The notes beneath the pieces are model-generated. The model searched no databases. It saw nothing but the letters and a program-made list of their open reading frames with translations, and was not told the origin of the DNA. Below are positions 25,399 through 35,811 of a stretch of DNA of 64,000 nucleotides, in pieces. Numbering within the stretch: position 1 is the first letter of the stretch; each line of letters starts with the position of its first letter. The position numbers were made by a program, and so were the translations under genes. This DNA is from Methylococcaceae bacterium (lineage in GTDB: Bacteria > Pseudomonadota > Gammaproteobacteria > Methylococcales > Methylomonadaceae): assembly GCA_021647145.1 (NCBI GenBank), contig JAKIVF010000001.1:5794-69793 (forward strand). The letters run 5' to 3'.

Positions 25399-26706
25399 AT
25401 GGCTAAAGATACAGTAACAATAAGGAATAATACTAATGGGAAAGAGGCAGATTTTTCTTTATTGAGAGGTACGGCTGGAACACCTGCAGTAGATATAGGT
25501 TCTTTGCATAAAGAGCTGGGCGCTTTTACTTTTGATCCTGGCTTTATGTCTACGGCAAGCTGCAAAAGTGCTATTACCTATATTGACGGCGAGAATGGTA
25601 TTTTGCTTTACCGAGGATATCCTATTGAGCAGTTAGCAAAAAATAGTACCTTTTTAGAAGTCGCTTATTTATTAATGAATGGGGAGCTTCCTAGCGAAGT
25701 TGAATTATCCTCCTTTAAAGGTGAAATTAGGCAACATTCAATGATACATGAAGCATTAAGAGTTTTTTTTAATGGCTTTCATTATGATGCTCACCCAATG
25801 TCTATGATGGTAGGGGTGATGGGTTCATTATCTGCTTTTTATCATAGTGAACTTAATATGAATGACCCTGAACATAGGCGTATTTCAGCCATGCGAATGC
25901 TTGCAAAGGTTCCGACCATAGCGGCAGCAAGCCATCGACATTCGGTTGGTTGGCCATTTATCTATCCTCGATTAGACTTGGGGTATTGTGAAAACTTCAT
26001 GAATATGATGTTTTCTTTACCAGGACAGCAATATATTGATGAAAATAATTATATAGACCCCATAGCTGTTAAAGCTTTAAATTTATTATTTATTTTACAT
26101 GCTGATCACGAGCAAAATGCGAGTACTTCAACAGTAAGATTAGCGAGTAGTACAGGGGCTAATCCGTATGCGTGTATGGCGGCAGGAATAGCAGCATTAT
26201 GGGGGCCAGCACATGGTGGAGCAAATGAAGCTGTGTTAAGCATGTTGGCGGAAATTGGAACAGTCGACCGAATCCCTTTGTACATTGAAAAAGCTAAAGA
26301 TAAAAATGACCCTTTTAGACTCATGGGTTTTGGGCACAGGGTATATAAGAACTTTGACCCAAGAGCAACAATTACACGTGATACTTGTTATGAAGTATTA
26401 GAAAAGTTTCCAAGTGATGATCCCCTATTTGAGTTAGCTTTGGCTTTAGAAGAATTTGCACTGAAAGATGAATACTTTATTGAGAAAAAGCTTTATCCTA
26501 ATGTAGATTTTTATTCAGGTATTATTTATAAAGCTTTAAAAATACCAGAAGATATGTTCACCGTTATGTTTGTGATCGCACGAACTGCGGGTTGGGTTTC
26601 TCATTGGCTGGAAATGATGGCTGAACCTGGACAGCGTATTGGTCGACCGAGACAAATTTATACAGGTTATGACACCCGTAACTATGTAGATTTAACTGAT
26701 AGATAA
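25399..26706 (+). CDS. gltA: citrate synthase
   Basis: Condenses acetyl-CoA and oxaloacetate; entry of the TCA cycle. The 435 residues are type II (hexameric, NADH-regulated) by length and by the beta-rich N-terminal region. The active-site set is visible: [12 protein letters not shown] near 234-245, [14 protein letters not shown] near 309-322 and YPNVDFYSG near 371-379. It starts GLLYRGYP-like ([14 protein letters not shown] near 67-80). It converges with mrcA; the 115-base gap has a 13-bp near-perfect stem (26721-26733 with 26772-26784) enclosing a long loop. Confidence 0.97.
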   Translation: MAKDTVTIRNNTNGKEADFSLLRGTAGTPAVDIGSLHKELGAFTFDPGFMSTASCKSAITYIDGENGILLYRGYPIEQLAKNSTFLEVAYLLMNGELPSEVELSSFKGEIRQHSMIHEALRVFFNGFHYDAHPMSMMVGVMGSLSAFYHSELNMNDPEHRRISAMRMLAKVPTIAAASHRHSVGWPFIYPRLDLGYCENFMNMMFSLPGQQYIDENNYIDPIAVKALNLLFILHADHEQNASTSTVRLASSTGANPYACMAAGIAALWGPAHGGANEAVLSMLAEIGTVDRIPLYIEKAKDKNDPFRLMGFGHRVYKNFDPRATITRDTCYEVLEKFPSDDPLFELALALEEFALKDEYFIEKKLYPNVDFYSGIIYKALKIPEDMFTVMFVIARTAGWVSHWLEMMAEPGQRIGRPRQIYTGYDTRNYVDLTDR

Positions 26707-26821
26707 AAATTACCTAGAGTAATTGTTCTAACAATTTTAGCATTAAAGTAGGCTAAAAAAAATATGTAAGCTGTTAGAATAATTGTGCTTAGGCCTTGTA
26801 TCTTTTTGTTTGTTTATTATT

Positions 26822-29212
26822 TTAAAATAAGCTTTCTTCCTCTTCTCCTCCTGCATCATTGTTCTCTTCTTCGTTATTTCCTTCATAACTATTTATTTCA
26901 TCTTGCTGGAATGAGAATTCTGTTGGTACTGTCTCATCTAAGAAGAATTCCCAAATACCAATAGAAGAATCTGTTTGAGCTAGTAGTCCTGTTTTAGGGT
27001 CAATGAAAGCTTTAGATATTCCTTTTGGAGCTAATAGGTCATGTTCAGGTTTGTTTTTTAAAGCAGCTTGCATAAAGTCTATCCAGATAGGGAGTGCTGC
27101 CTTCCCCCCTGTTTCACGTCGGCCTAGTGGAGTCGCGGCATCAAAACCTAGCCAGGCAGTTGCTGAAATACCTGCGCTAAAACCATTAAACCAAGTGTCT
27201 CTTTGTTCGTTAGTTGTACCTGTTTTTCCTGCGAGATCATTTCGGTTTAAGACTTTAGCGCGAGTAGCTGTTCCTCTTTGAACAACATCTCGTAATAAAG
27301 AGTTCATAAGAAAATTAATTTGCGGGGAAATAATTCGAGGAGCAACATGTGGCTCTCCAATATTTTTTTCTTGGCATAAAGGGCAGGCAGTTTTAGGTTC
27401 AGCTTGAAATATAATATTGCCTTTATTGTCCTCTATTCGGTCAATAAGATAGGGTTTAACTAAAAAACCCCCGTTTTCGAATACAGAGAACATGGTCGCC
27501 ATTTGTAGTGGAGTTGCATATCCACTGCCAAGAGCTAAGGAAAGACTGTTTGGTAGTTGGTTTTTAGAAAAGCCAAAGCGTAGCGCAGTTTTGGTTACTT
27601 CTTTAATGCCAAGGTCTCTCAATAGGCGAATTGAAACAAGATTTCTTGATTTTCGTAAGGCTGTTCTTAGGGGGGTCATACCAAAGAATTTTTTACTGTA
27701 ATTCTCAGGTCTCCATTCTCCTTCTTGTAAAGGGTCGTCAACCACAATCGGTGCATCATTTATTAAGCTTGCTGTTGTAAATCCTTGTTCTAGAGCAGTG
27801 GTATAGATAATAGGCTTAAAACCAGATCCAGGCTGGCGTTTTGCTTGTGTAGCACGGTTGTATTTATTATTGAAAAAGTCAAACCCACCCGTTAACGCTA
27901 AGATAGCACCATTAGTAGAATTAAGGGCGACAAATGCAGCTTCAACTTTCGGTATTTGTGATAACTCCCAAGTCTTATCGAATCTTTGTCTAACTTGAAT
28001 TAAATCATTTAAGTTTAAAATATCTGTAATGGATTTTAAATTTGGCCCTAGTAAGTCTTGTGTTTTAAATTCTTTTGCCCACCGTATATTATTAAAGGGC
28101 AATTCTATTAAGGTGTTATCTTTGAGTTTAGCAATAGCAATATCTTTTTCTATTTTTATAATCTGGGCTGATTGTGTATCTCCAATAGTAGAAAAATCTG
28201 ATGTATTGAATTCTTGCTTGTTCTTGTGTGGTAGGGAGTGATAGCCGTGTCTTTGATCATAGCTATGTAAAGCTGATCTTACTGCTCTTATAGCAGTTAA
28301 TTGTAAAGAGCTATTAATCGTAGTAAAAACCTTCATTCCATTTGTGTATACCTCTTCTCTTCCGAAGTTCTCAAAAATTTCTTTCCGAGCCATTTCTGAA
28401 ATATAAGGTGCAAGAGATTTTGATGTTGTCGAATGAATTGAAGAAGAAATGGGTTGATTTATAGCATGATCAAAATCTTGTTGTTTAATGTAATTGAGTT
28501 CAAGCATACGACGTAAAACATAATTTCTGCGTTGTAAAGCTCTTTCAGGGTTTGTTATAGGGTTGTAAATAGAAGGTGCTTTGGGTAGACCGGCAAGCAT
28601 AGCTTGTTGTGAAAGGTCTAGCTCAGATAAATCCTTGCCATAATATGTTGAAGAGGCAGCGGCTATTCCATAAGCACGATGTCCTAAAAAAATCTTGTTT
28701 AAATAGAGTTCCAGAATTTTGTTTTTTGAATATTTCTTTTCTATTTTTAGGGCTAAGATTATTTCCTTAATTTTTCGTAAGTAGGTCTTTTCCCTGCTTA
28801 GTAGGAAATTTCGGGTAACTTGCATTGTTATTGTGCTGCCGCCTTGTTTTTTCTTGCCAGTTAGGATCAACTGAATAGCTGCACGTATTAACCCTTTATA
28901 ATCAACACCTGGGTGGGAATAGAAATTACCATCCTCTGCTGCAAGAAAGGCATTAATTAATTGCTGAGGGACATCATCAATAGTGATAGGAATTCTTTTT
29001 TTTTCTCCAAATTGTGCTAATAAAACCTCATCACTACTATAAATCTTTAAGGGTACTTTATATTCAATTGCTTTGAGTTGTTCAATGTCAGGGAGTTCAT
29101 CTTGTAACTTATTAAAAAAATAAACCCCAACTACTGCTATACAAAGAGAAGCCGTGGTGAAAAGGAAAAAAGTCCACTTTAAAACCTTAAACAAAAAATG
29201 ATAAATAGTCAC
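26822..29212 (-). CDS. mrcA: penicillin-binding protein 1A
   Basis: Bifunctional glycosyltransferase and transpeptidase for peptidoglycan. The 796 residues begin with a short cytoplasmic part and membrane anchor (about 8-30). The GT51 domain (about 55-230) has EDGNFYSHPGVD near 92-103 and GGSTITMQVTRN near 123-134. A penicillin-binding domain follows with SGFK (nucleophile Ser, within RQPGSGFKP), SRN and KTGTT. The C-terminus is acidic and Glu/Asn-rich. It is divergent from pilM, the conserved gammaproteobacterial arrangement. Confidence 0.96.
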   Translation of the reverse strand: MTIYHFLFKVLKWTFFLFTTASLCIAVVGVYFFNKLQDELPDIEQLKAIEYKVPLKIYSSDEVLLAQFGEKKRIPITIDDVPQQLINAFLAAEDGNFYSHPGVDYKGLIRAAIQLILTGKKKQGGSTITMQVTRNFLLSREKTYLRKIKEIILALKIEKKYSKNKILELYLNKIFLGHRAYGIAAASSTYYGKDLSELDLSQQAMLAGLPKAPSIYNPITNPERALQRRNYVLRRMLELNYIKQQDFDHAINQPISSSIHSTTSKSLAPYISEMARKEIFENFGREEVYTNGMKVFTTINSSLQLTAIRAVRSALHSYDQRHGYHSLPHKNKQEFNTSDFSTIGDTQSAQIIKIEKDIAIAKLKDNTLIELPFNNIRWAKEFKTQDLLGPNLKSITDILNLNDLIQVRQRFDKTWELSQIPKVEAAFVALNSTNGAILALTGGFDFFNNKYNRATQAKRQPGSGFKPIIYTTALEQGFTTASLINDAPIVVDDPLQEGEWRPENYSKKFFGMTPLRTALRKSRNLVSIRLLRDLGIKEVTKTALRFGFSKNQLPNSLSLALGSGYATPLQMATMFSVFENGGFLVKPYLIDRIEDNKGNIIFQAEPKTACPLCQEKNIGEPHVAPRIISPQINFLMNSLLRDVVQRGTATRAKVLNRNDLAGKTGTTNEQRDTWFNGFSAGISATAWLGFDAATPLGRRETGGKAALPIWIDFMQAALKNKPEHDLLAPKGISKAFIDPKTGLLAQTDSSIGIWEFFLDETVPTEFSFQQDEINSYEGNNEEENNDAGGEEEESLF

Positions 29213-29697
29213 AATGATTTATTGGAAAGAGAAGAAAAAACTTTAAAAAGATCTCTTTTATAAATAAATGATTTGAAAGGCATTAGATAAATTGGTTGTG
29301 TCTAAAAATGGTTAGATTGTACTTCATTATAGTAGCTATTGATAGGGACGCGTTGTTTAATAAAAAATAGAGTTATAGGCTACTTTTAAATAATTTGGGA
29401 AAAATAAAAACACCGCCCTTAATGCCATTTTTTTTCACTATATCTATTTAATAACCTTTTTTTAATGGCTAAGTTATAAACTAATTAAAATAATATTATT
29501 ATATTAAGTAATTGAAATATAAATATATTTGTTTTAATTTCGGGTAAATTTTGTTCATTTAATGTAAAAATTTAAAAGACTACTATACTTTGGAACTAAA
29601 GTAACTTTGATTGTTATAAATTAATTAAATTGACATTAAAAAACGTGATGCAAGTAAATAGTTATTTAAGTTTTTATATTATTAAAAGGGTTCATCA
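29213..29697. other. divergent promoter region of mrcA and pilM
   Basis: 485 very AT-rich bases. A TATACT at 29584-29589 and a TTGACA at 29630-29635 are both on the plus strand, but neither has a well-spaced partner element, so I do not assign a promoter. No small open frame with a Shine-Dalgarno and no hairpin stands out. The length suggests regulatory content not readable by eye. Confidence 0.4.
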
Positions 29698-30759
29698 ATG
29701 AACTGGTTGAAAAGAGGGCAATCTGCAGTGCTTGGTGTTGATATAAGTACTGCTGCCATTAAATTATTAGAATTGAGCTGGTCAGGGTCTAGGTATAAAG
29801 TAGAAAGTTACGCTGTTTCTCCTTTACCTTTAGATGCGGTGGTTGATAAAAGTATCACCGATGTTGATGTGATTGCAAATGCAATTAAAGCCGCTGTTAA
29901 GCAGTCTGGAACTAAAACAAAAAAGGCTTGTGTTGCAGTTGCAGGATCATCAGTGATGACTAAAATTATTTCAATGCCTGCAACGTTAAGTGAAGATGAG
30001 ATGGAAGATCAGATCCTTGTTGAGGCTGATCAATATGTCCCTTATTCCTTAGATGAGGTTAATCTTGATTTTGAAGTACAAGGTATCACTGAAAATGACC
30101 CTGAAATGGTTGATGTTTTGTTAGCAGCTTCCAGGCGTGAAAATGTTGAGGATAGAGTTGAGGCGTTAGCCAAAGCAGGGCTGGAAGCATCAATCGTTGA
30201 TGTTGAAGCTTTTGCTATGGAAAATGCATTTTCAGTATTTTCAGAACAATTAGCTGAAGCATCTAGCGAGCAGGCTGTGGCAATAATGGATATTGGGGCA
30301 ACCATGTCTACATTAAATATTGTTCACAATAACCGAACAGTCTATACAAGAGAACAAAGTTTCGGTGGTAAGCAACTGACTGAAGAAATTCAACGTCGAT
30401 ATGGCTTATCGTTTGAAGAAGCAGGACTAGCAAAAAAGCATGGCGGCTTGCCAGACAACTATGGAGTTGATGTATTAGACCCCTTTAAAAAAGCAGTCAT
30501 TCAACAAATCTCACGGTCATTACAATTTTTTACCTCTTCAAATGTTAATGAAAAGGTTAGTAGTCTTGTTCTGGCTGGAGGTTGCGCGTCAATAGCTGGA
30601 ATGGATAAATTAGTAGAGCAGGATTTAGGTATTCCAGTTTATATCGCAAATCCCTTTATCAATATGGCGTTATCTAATAAGGTAAAACCACAAAGTTTAA
30701 GTAATGATGCTCCTTCAATGATGATTGCATGTGGACTGGCATTAAGGAGTTTTGATTAA
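29698..30759 (+). CDS. pilM: type IV pilus inner-membrane platform protein PilM
   Basis: Cytoplasmic actin-like protein that binds the N-terminus of PilN and helps align the pilus machine. The 353-residue length is typical. The FtsA/actin fold is marked by AVLGVDISTAAIKLLEL near 10-26, MDIGATMSTLNIV near 195-207 and LAGGCASIAGMDKLV near 294-308. It is the first gene of pilMNOPQ; its TAA overlaps the pilN ATG. Confidence 0.96.
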   Translation: MNWLKRGQSAVLGVDISTAAIKLLELSWSGSRYKVESYAVSPLPLDAVVDKSITDVDVIANAIKAAVKQSGTKTKKACVAVAGSSVMTKIISMPATLSEDEMEDQILVEADQYVPYSLDEVNLDFEVQGITENDPEMVDVLLAASRRENVEDRVEALAKAGLEASIVDVEAFAMENAFSVFSEQLAEASSEQAVAIMDIGATMSTLNIVHNNRTVYTREQSFGGKQLTEEIQRRYGLSFEEAGLAKKHGGLPDNYGVDVLDPFKKAVIQQISRSLQFFTSSNVNEKVSSLVLAGGCASIAGMDKLVEQDLGIPVYIANPFINMALSNKVKPQSLSNDAPSMMIACGLALRSFD

Positions 30760-31331
30760 TGGCAAAAATAAATTTACTTCCATGGCGTGATGAACTTCGC
30801 CAACAGAAACAACAAGATTTTATCGCAAAATTAGGTTTGGTTGTTGTTATGACTTGTTTAATTTTTTCTTTGGGATATTTTTACATTGAAAGTATGAAAA
30901 GTCATCAACAAAGGCGAAATAAAATCATTGAAACCGAGATTGAGATAGTTGATAAAAAAATCAAAGAGATTAAAGATATTGAGACAAAAAAGAGCCAATT
31001 ATTAATAAAAATTGATGTTATTAAAGAGTTACAGGAAAGTCGTCCACAAATAGTTCATTTATTTGATGAGTTATCTACAAGCACACCGGAAGGCATTTTT
31101 CTAACAAAATTTGTTCAGACGGGTAAAAATCTTGCCTTAACGGGTAGTGCTTTATCAAATGCTAGAGTCTCTGCTTATATGCGAAGTATTGATAAGTCTT
31201 TATGGCTTGAAGCTCCGGAATTAAAAGAAATTCAGGGGAGAAATCAAGCAAAAAATGACCGGTACAATAAATTTTCTATGCTTGCCAAGCAAAAAGGATC
31301 GGAGCCGAATAAACAGGGTGGTAAAAAATGA
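30759..31331 (+). CDS. pilN: type IV pilus assembly protein PilN
   Basis: Single-pass inner-membrane protein of 190 residues. The N-terminal INLLPWRDELR motif (4-14) binds PilM; a membrane helix (about 26-44) and a periplasmic coiled coil plus ferredoxin-like fold follow. It partners PilO. Start overlaps pilM (TAATG), and its end overlaps pilO by 4 bases. Confidence 0.95.
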   Translation: MAKINLLPWRDELRQQKQQDFIAKLGLVVVMTCLIFSLGYFYIESMKSHQQRRNKIIETEIEIVDKKIKEIKDIETKKSQLLIKIDVIKELQESRPQIVHLFDELSTSTPEGIFLTKFVQTGKNLALTGSALSNARVSAYMRSIDKSLWLEAPELKEIQGRNQAKNDRYNKFSMLAKQKGSEPNKQGGKK

Positions 31332-31951
31332 TAAATTTATCAGAAGTTAATTGGGATTTTAATGCGGCAGGCTCATGGCCTTTGCCGATAAAAATAGCAA
31401 CATTTGTCTTGGTATCTATTTTAGTTGGGTCAGCAGGGGTTTATTACATAACACTTGACCAACTCAACGAACTGGAACAATTTGAGAAAAAAGAGACTGA
31501 ATTAAAAGCTTCATTTGAAAACAAACAAAAGAAAGCGATTAACTTATCAGATTATCGGGAACAACTGACTCAAATTGAAGCATCCTTGGGAGAAATGATT
31601 AAGCAAATGCCTACTCAGGCAGAGGTAGCAAATTTATTAATTGATATTTCTCAGACTGGATTAGCAAGTGGTTTAGAATTTCGACTTTTTAAGCCGGCAG
31701 CGACAATTCGAAAAGATTTTTACTCCGAGTTACCTATCAATATAAAAGTGATTGGTCGATATGAGGAGATAGGGCTTTTTGTTAGCGGATTAGCATCATT
31801 ACCACGAATAGTAACGGTACATAACGTTAACATTTCTCCTGTTGGAAAGACAATAGATAAAAACTCTTTGTTGGCTATGAACGCAATTATCAAAACTTAT
31901 AATGAAGAGTTAGATAGCGGTAAGAAAGCGAAAAAAAATAGGCGGAAATAA
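31328..31951 (+). CDS. pilO: type IV pilus assembly protein PilO
   Basis: 207 residues: short cytoplasmic part, membrane helix (about 24-44), coiled coil (about 48-95) and a periplasmic domain that pairs with PilN and contacts PilP. GSWPLPIKI before the helix and FRLFKPA, YSELPI, ALPRIV-like segments in the domain are family-typical. It overlaps pilN (ATGA) and pilP (TAATG). Confidence 0.95.
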   Translation: MINLSEVNWDFNAAGSWPLPIKIATFVLVSILVGSAGVYYITLDQLNELEQFEKKETELKASFENKQKKAINLSDYREQLTQIEASLGEMIKQMPTQAEVANLLIDISQTGLASGLEFRLFKPAATIRKDFYSELPINIKVIGRYEEIGLFVSGLASLPRIVTVHNVNISPVGKTIDKNSLLAMNAIIKTYNEELDSGKKAKKNRRK

Positions 31952-32514
31952 TGATGAGCTTAACTGAAAAAATAGGGTTTCATAATAAAATAAAAGTAAG
32001 GCATCTTGGTTTTAGTGCTGTAGTCTTATGCTTATCTGGTTGTATTAATGACGATGTTAGTGATTTAAGCCAGTATGTTAAACAAGTTAAGGCTAGGCCA
32101 AAAGGAACGATTCAAGCATTACCAGAGATAAAAGTAGTTGAGCCGTTTATTTTTAATCCTGATGGATTAAGGGATCCTTTTAGACAGGTAGAAAAAATAA
32201 AGGAAGAAAAGTCGGCTGATATTTCCTCTAGTACAGGGATTGCGCCAGACACATCAAGAAGGAAAGAAGAATTAGAATCCTACCCTTTAGATACGTTACA
32301 GATGGTAGGAACATTAACAATGGAAGAAAGACTATGGGGGCTGATTAAGGCCAGTGATGGAACAATACACCGAGTTCAAAGAGGAAACCATATGGGGACA
32401 AATTATGGCGAAATTATTCGAATTTTAGGTGGAAAAATAGAGTTAATGGAAATTGTTCCTGATAAAACAGGTTCTTGGGTTGAGCAGCAAGCTTCATTAC
32501 AACTGGCTGAGTGA
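31951..32514 (+). CDS. pilP: type IV pilus lipoprotein PilP
   Basis: 187-residue inner-membrane lipoprotein bridging PilNO and the PilQ secretin. The lipobox LSGC puts the lipidated Cys at residue 31, preceded by a hydrophobic run. The C-terminal beta domain has GLRDPF near 70-75, LQMVGTLT near 114-121 and VQRGNHMGTNYGEI near 140-153, all characteristic. It starts at the pilO stop. Confidence 0.95.
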   Translation: MMSLTEKIGFHNKIKVRHLGFSAVVLCLSGCINDDVSDLSQYVKQVKARPKGTIQALPEIKVVEPFIFNPDGLRDPFRQVEKIKEEKSADISSSTGIAPDTSRRKEELESYPLDTLQMVGTLTMEERLWGLIKASDGTIHRVQRGNHMGTNYGEIIRILGGKIELMEIVPDKTGSWVEQQASLQLAE

Positions 32515-32525
32515 TTAAGGGTTAC

Positions 32526-34937
32526 ATGATGAGTATGAAAAATAATAGAACAATGAAAGTACAAGGACTTCGCCATTGTGGTGGAGTTGCAGCAGGGCTA
32601 TTTATATTGATGGCACAAGCTCCTTCCGTAATAGCAGAAAATACAGCCATTACGGAATTAACTTCCATATCAAATTTAAATGTATGGGTTGAAGATAAAG
32701 CGATTACAGATGTGAGCTTTTCTTCCCTGTCAGGTGATAAGGTTCAAATTGAGCTGGCTTTAAATGGAGCAGTTGATGCACCCAAGGTTTTTCAAACGAA
32801 TAACCCAGCAAGAATTTCTCTAGATTTTGCAGATATACATAGCAATTTAGATAAAAAAATGTTTAAGGTTAATCAAGGAGCTGTTAAAGCAGTTCATGTC
32901 GTTGAGGCTGTGGGTAGGACACGAGTCGTTATTAACCTTGCAGAAACGGCCTCTTATGATTTAGATGTTGTCGACAATAAGGTTAAGGTTGTTTTGGAAC
33001 CATTGGCTTCAGTAGGTTCTGAATATAATTTGAAGTCTCCAAAATTAAAGAAAAAAGCAAAGCCAGATCTTTTAATGAAGAAAGAAAATTCTAAAGGGTC
33101 AAAAAATGGTGCAAAGTCACTTAGCTTGAAGAATAAAGCAAAGCTTAGAAAATCAAATTTATTTCCTGAACAAGCTATTAAAAATATTGATTTTCGTAGA
33201 GGACCAAAAGGTGCAGGGCGCTTGCTTATAAATCTTTCATCTACTAATACAATCGTTGATATGAAAGAGCAGGGTGGAAAAGTTATTTTAAATTTTCTAA
33301 ATACTAAACTACCCGAAAGACTAGCAAAAAGCTATGATGTATCCGATTTTGCAACACCGGTACAATCAATAGATGCACAAGCCAAAGGGAATGGGGTGTC
33401 GTTAACAGTCTCTTTAGGTGGAGGTCATTATGATTACTCATCTTATCAGTCTGATGGTATGTTGGCAGTAGATTTTATACCGCTGTCAATGGCTGAAAAG
33501 AAAGCCATGTTAAAAAGTAAGTTTCCTTATTCAGGTAAAAAATTAACCTTTAATTTTCAGGATATTGAAGTAAGGTCTGTTTTACAAATCCTTGCTGACT
33601 TTACTGGACTCAATATTGTTGCAGCAGATACGGTGGGCGGAAATGTAAGTTTACGTTTAAATGATGTGCCTTGGGATCAAGCTTTGGATTTAATCCTTAA
33701 GTCTAAAGGTTTAGCAAAAAGAGAAATGGGAAATGTTGTTTTGGTTGCGCCTTCAAAAGAAATAACCAAGATTGAGAAAGAAGAGTTAGAAGCTAAAAAA
33801 GTAATACAACAGCTAGAACCATTAAAAACTGAATATTTACAAATTAACTATGCAAAAGCAGAAGATATTTTACAATTATTAACTGGATCAAATGTTGTGA
33901 AATCAGTGACTCAACTGAATAAATCTAGTTCAGGCTCAGGTTCAAACTCAGGATTGTCAGGTGGTTTTGGAGGTTTTAGTGGGAATAATTCAAGTTCAAG
34001 AGGATCAAGATCAACTGAATCTTCTGAAATGCAAGGCATGTTATCTGCGCGAGGAAGCGCAACGGTTGATGGCAGAACTAATACTATTATCGTCAAGGAA
34101 ACTGCAAAACAGCTTGAAGATATTGCAGATATGATCAAAATTCTGGATGTACCGGTCAGACAAGTTATGATTGAAGCAAGAATAGTGACGGCAGATACAA
34201 GCTTTGCTCAGGAAATTGGGGTCAGGTTTGGTATAGCTAAAGCGGCTCAAATTGGTTCTGGTAAAGTATTTGCCATGGGTGCCGGACAAAACACATTTGG
34301 TGAATTAGTGCCAGATTCTAATGGCTCTAATGTTACAGTCCCTGACGGAGCTGGTTATCTGGTAGACTTAGGCGCAAATGCAATAGCAGGGCATCCTGTC
34401 GGAGCGTTGGGGATGACATTGGCTAGAGCTGCGGATTATGTGCTAAATTTGGAATTATCTGCATTAGAAAACAATAATAGAGGAGAGATACTAGCAAATC
34501 CTCGAGTAATGACATCTGATAGAGAAATTGCTTATATCAAACAAGGTATTCAAATACCTTATACTACTGTTAGCCAGGATGGTACACAAACAGAATTGAT
34601 TGATGCGGTATTAGAATTAAATGTTACACCGCAGATTACACCTGATGGTGATGTGATAATGGATTTATTAATTAAAAAAGATTCGCCTGACGTAGCTACT
34701 GGTGGTATTGATAAAAGAGAAATTGATACAATGGTTCGTGTAAGAGATGGAGAAACTATTGTGTTAGGAGGTGTTTATGAGGGAAGCTCAGGGAATGATG
34801 TATATAAAGTGCCTTTTCTTGCCGATTTGCCAGGAGTAGGGTTTTTATTTCAAAAGAAAATCGAAAGTGACAGAAAAAAGGAGTTGTTGATTTTCATAAC
34901 ACCTAAAATAGTAAAAAATACCTTATCGACTAGATGA
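32526..34937 (+). CDS. pilQ: type IV pilus outer-membrane secretin PilQ
   Basis: Forms the outer-membrane channel for the pilus. From the ATG at 32526 (AAGGG Shine-Dalgarno 4-5 bases before) there are 803 residues; a GTG at 32511 is less likely. A signal peptide ends near AIA; two AMIN domains (about 45-150 and 210-320) bind peptidoglycan. The short secretin/TonB N-domain (about 335-400) starts LTFNFQDIEVRSVLQILADF. N-type domain and secretin core follow, with ILANPRVMTSD and TPQITPDGD. A Ser/Gly-rich linker lies near 465-500. The gene is followed by a strong terminator. Confidence 0.96.
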   Translation: MMSMKNNRTMKVQGLRHCGGVAAGLFILMAQAPSVIAENTAITELTSISNLNVWVEDKAITDVSFSSLSGDKVQIELALNGAVDAPKVFQTNNPARISLDFADIHSNLDKKMFKVNQGAVKAVHVVEAVGRTRVVINLAETASYDLDVVDNKVKVVLEPLASVGSEYNLKSPKLKKKAKPDLLMKKENSKGSKNGAKSLSLKNKAKLRKSNLFPEQAIKNIDFRRGPKGAGRLLINLSSTNTIVDMKEQGGKVILNFLNTKLPERLAKSYDVSDFATPVQSIDAQAKGNGVSLTVSLGGGHYDYSSYQSDGMLAVDFIPLSMAEKKAMLKSKFPYSGKKLTFNFQDIEVRSVLQILADFTGLNIVAADTVGGNVSLRLNDVPWDQALDLILKSKGLAKREMGNVVLVAPSKEITKIEKEELEAKKVIQQLEPLKTEYLQINYAKAEDILQLLTGSNVVKSVTQLNKSSSGSGSNSGLSGGFGGFSGNNSSSRGSRSTESSEMQGMLSARGSATVDGRTNTIIVKETAKQLEDIADMIKILDVPVRQVMIEARIVTADTSFAQEIGVRFGIAKAAQIGSGKVFAMGAGQNTFGELVPDSNGSNVTVPDGAGYLVDLGANAIAGHPVGALGMTLARAADYVLNLELSALENNNRGEILANPRVMTSDREIAYIKQGIQIPYTTVSQDGTQTELIDAVLELNVTPQITPDGDVIMDLLIKKDSPDVATGGIDKREIDTMVRVRDGETIVLGGVYEGSSGNDVYKVPFLADLPGVGFLFQKKIESDRKKELLIFITPKIVKNTLSTR

Positions 34938-34963
34938 TAAAAGATAACGTATAATAAGTAAAA

Positions 34964-34990
34964 GAGGGGGGGCTTGATGCCCCCTTTTTT
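34964..34990 (+). terminator. Rho-independent terminator of pilMNOPQ
   Basis: GC-rich stem GGGGGC (34968-34973) / GCCCCC (34979-34984) with a 5-nt loop, followed directly by a T-run. It lies 30 bases after the pilQ stop. This is the clearest intrinsic terminator in the window. Confidence 0.92.
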
Positions 34991-35280
34991 ATTGGTTTAG
35001 AATAGTGTTTTAATAGGCTGGTCTTAAGTAAATAGGATAGAATCCTAATTGGGCGTGATTAAAAGAGAAGAAAATAAAAACAGTATAGGTTAGGCGGCCG
35101 TTTCTTTGACAACCCAACATTTTTTCTAATCATCGAATTATACTCACTCTTATGGGTGAGGAGAGAAAAATGGATTAAAATTGTTCCTAATCATAGAGAT
35201 AAACATACTTATCTATCAACTGACTTATTTTGGTTGAACAATAATTATTAATAAACATAGCGTCCAATTGAGGTTTTAGG
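34991..35280. other. gap between pilQ terminator and aroK
   Basis: 290 bases that should carry the aroK promoter. A TTGACA (35106-35111) and TATACT (35139-35144) are both present but 27 bases apart, too far for one promoter. An imperfect dyad CTCAC/GGGTGAG lies near 35143-35160. I see no coding frame. Confidence 0.4.
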
Positions 35281-35805
35281 ATGGGGAAACAAGCAGAAAA
35301 TATTTATTTGATTGGCCTGATGGGAGCCGGTAAGACTACCATTGGTAGGCAATTGGCTACATCACTACAATTACCTTTTTATGATAGTGATAAAGCAATA
35401 GAAGAACAGACAGGTGTAGATATTCCAACAATATTTGAATATGAGGGTGAAGAAGGTTTTAGAATTCGTGAACGAAATATGCTTCAAGAGCTTACACAAA
35501 TAGATGGAATAGTCTTGGCTACTGGAGGTGGAGCTATTTTGAGCGAAGAAAACCGTAAGGCTTTAAAAGATAACGGCTTTATTGTATATTTACAATGTTC
35601 GGTTGATAAAATATTACAAAGAACCAAAAGAGACAATCAACGGCCTTTGCTTAAAACCACAGACCCAAGAGAACGTATTGAGGCATTATTTGCCGAAAGG
35701 GAAGGTTATTATCTAAGTTGTGCAGATTTTACAATAGAAACAAGTGTCATGCAGAGTAAAGCGGTAGTACAAAATATTTTGAATGAATATAATGGAACTC
35801 ATTAA
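35281..35805 (+). CDS. aroK: shikimate kinase I
   Basis: Phosphorylates shikimate in the chorismate pathway. The 174 residues include the P-loop GLMGAGKTTIG (12-22), the shikimate-binding DSDKAIE near 36-42, GFRIRE near 59-64, ATGGGAIL near 80-87 and the lid RDNQRPLL near 116-123. It is followed by aroB after 6 bases, the conserved aroK-aroB-damX order downstream of pilQ. Confidence 0.97.
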   Translation: MGKQAENIYLIGLMGAGKTTIGRQLATSLQLPFYDSDKAIEEQTGVDIPTIFEYEGEEGFRIRERNMLQELTQIDGIVLATGGGAILSEENRKALKDNGFIVYLQCSVDKILQRTKRDNQRPLLKTTDPRERIEALFAEREGYYLSCADFTIETSVMQSKAVVQNILNEYNGTH

Positions 35806-35811
35806 CTGGGT

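Noticed and set aside
26721..26784. 13-bp imperfect stem between gltA and mrcA as terminator
   Set aside because: One mismatch, a 38-base loop and no T-run; too weak to call, although the convergent position would suit a terminator.
29584..29660. TATACT and TTGACA upstream of pilM
   Set aside because: Neither has a matching partner at proper spacing, and AT-rich sequence yields such hexamers by chance.
35106..35144. TTGACA and TATACT upstream of aroK as a promoter
   Set aside because: The two hexamers are 27 bases apart, well beyond the 15-19 that one promoter allows.
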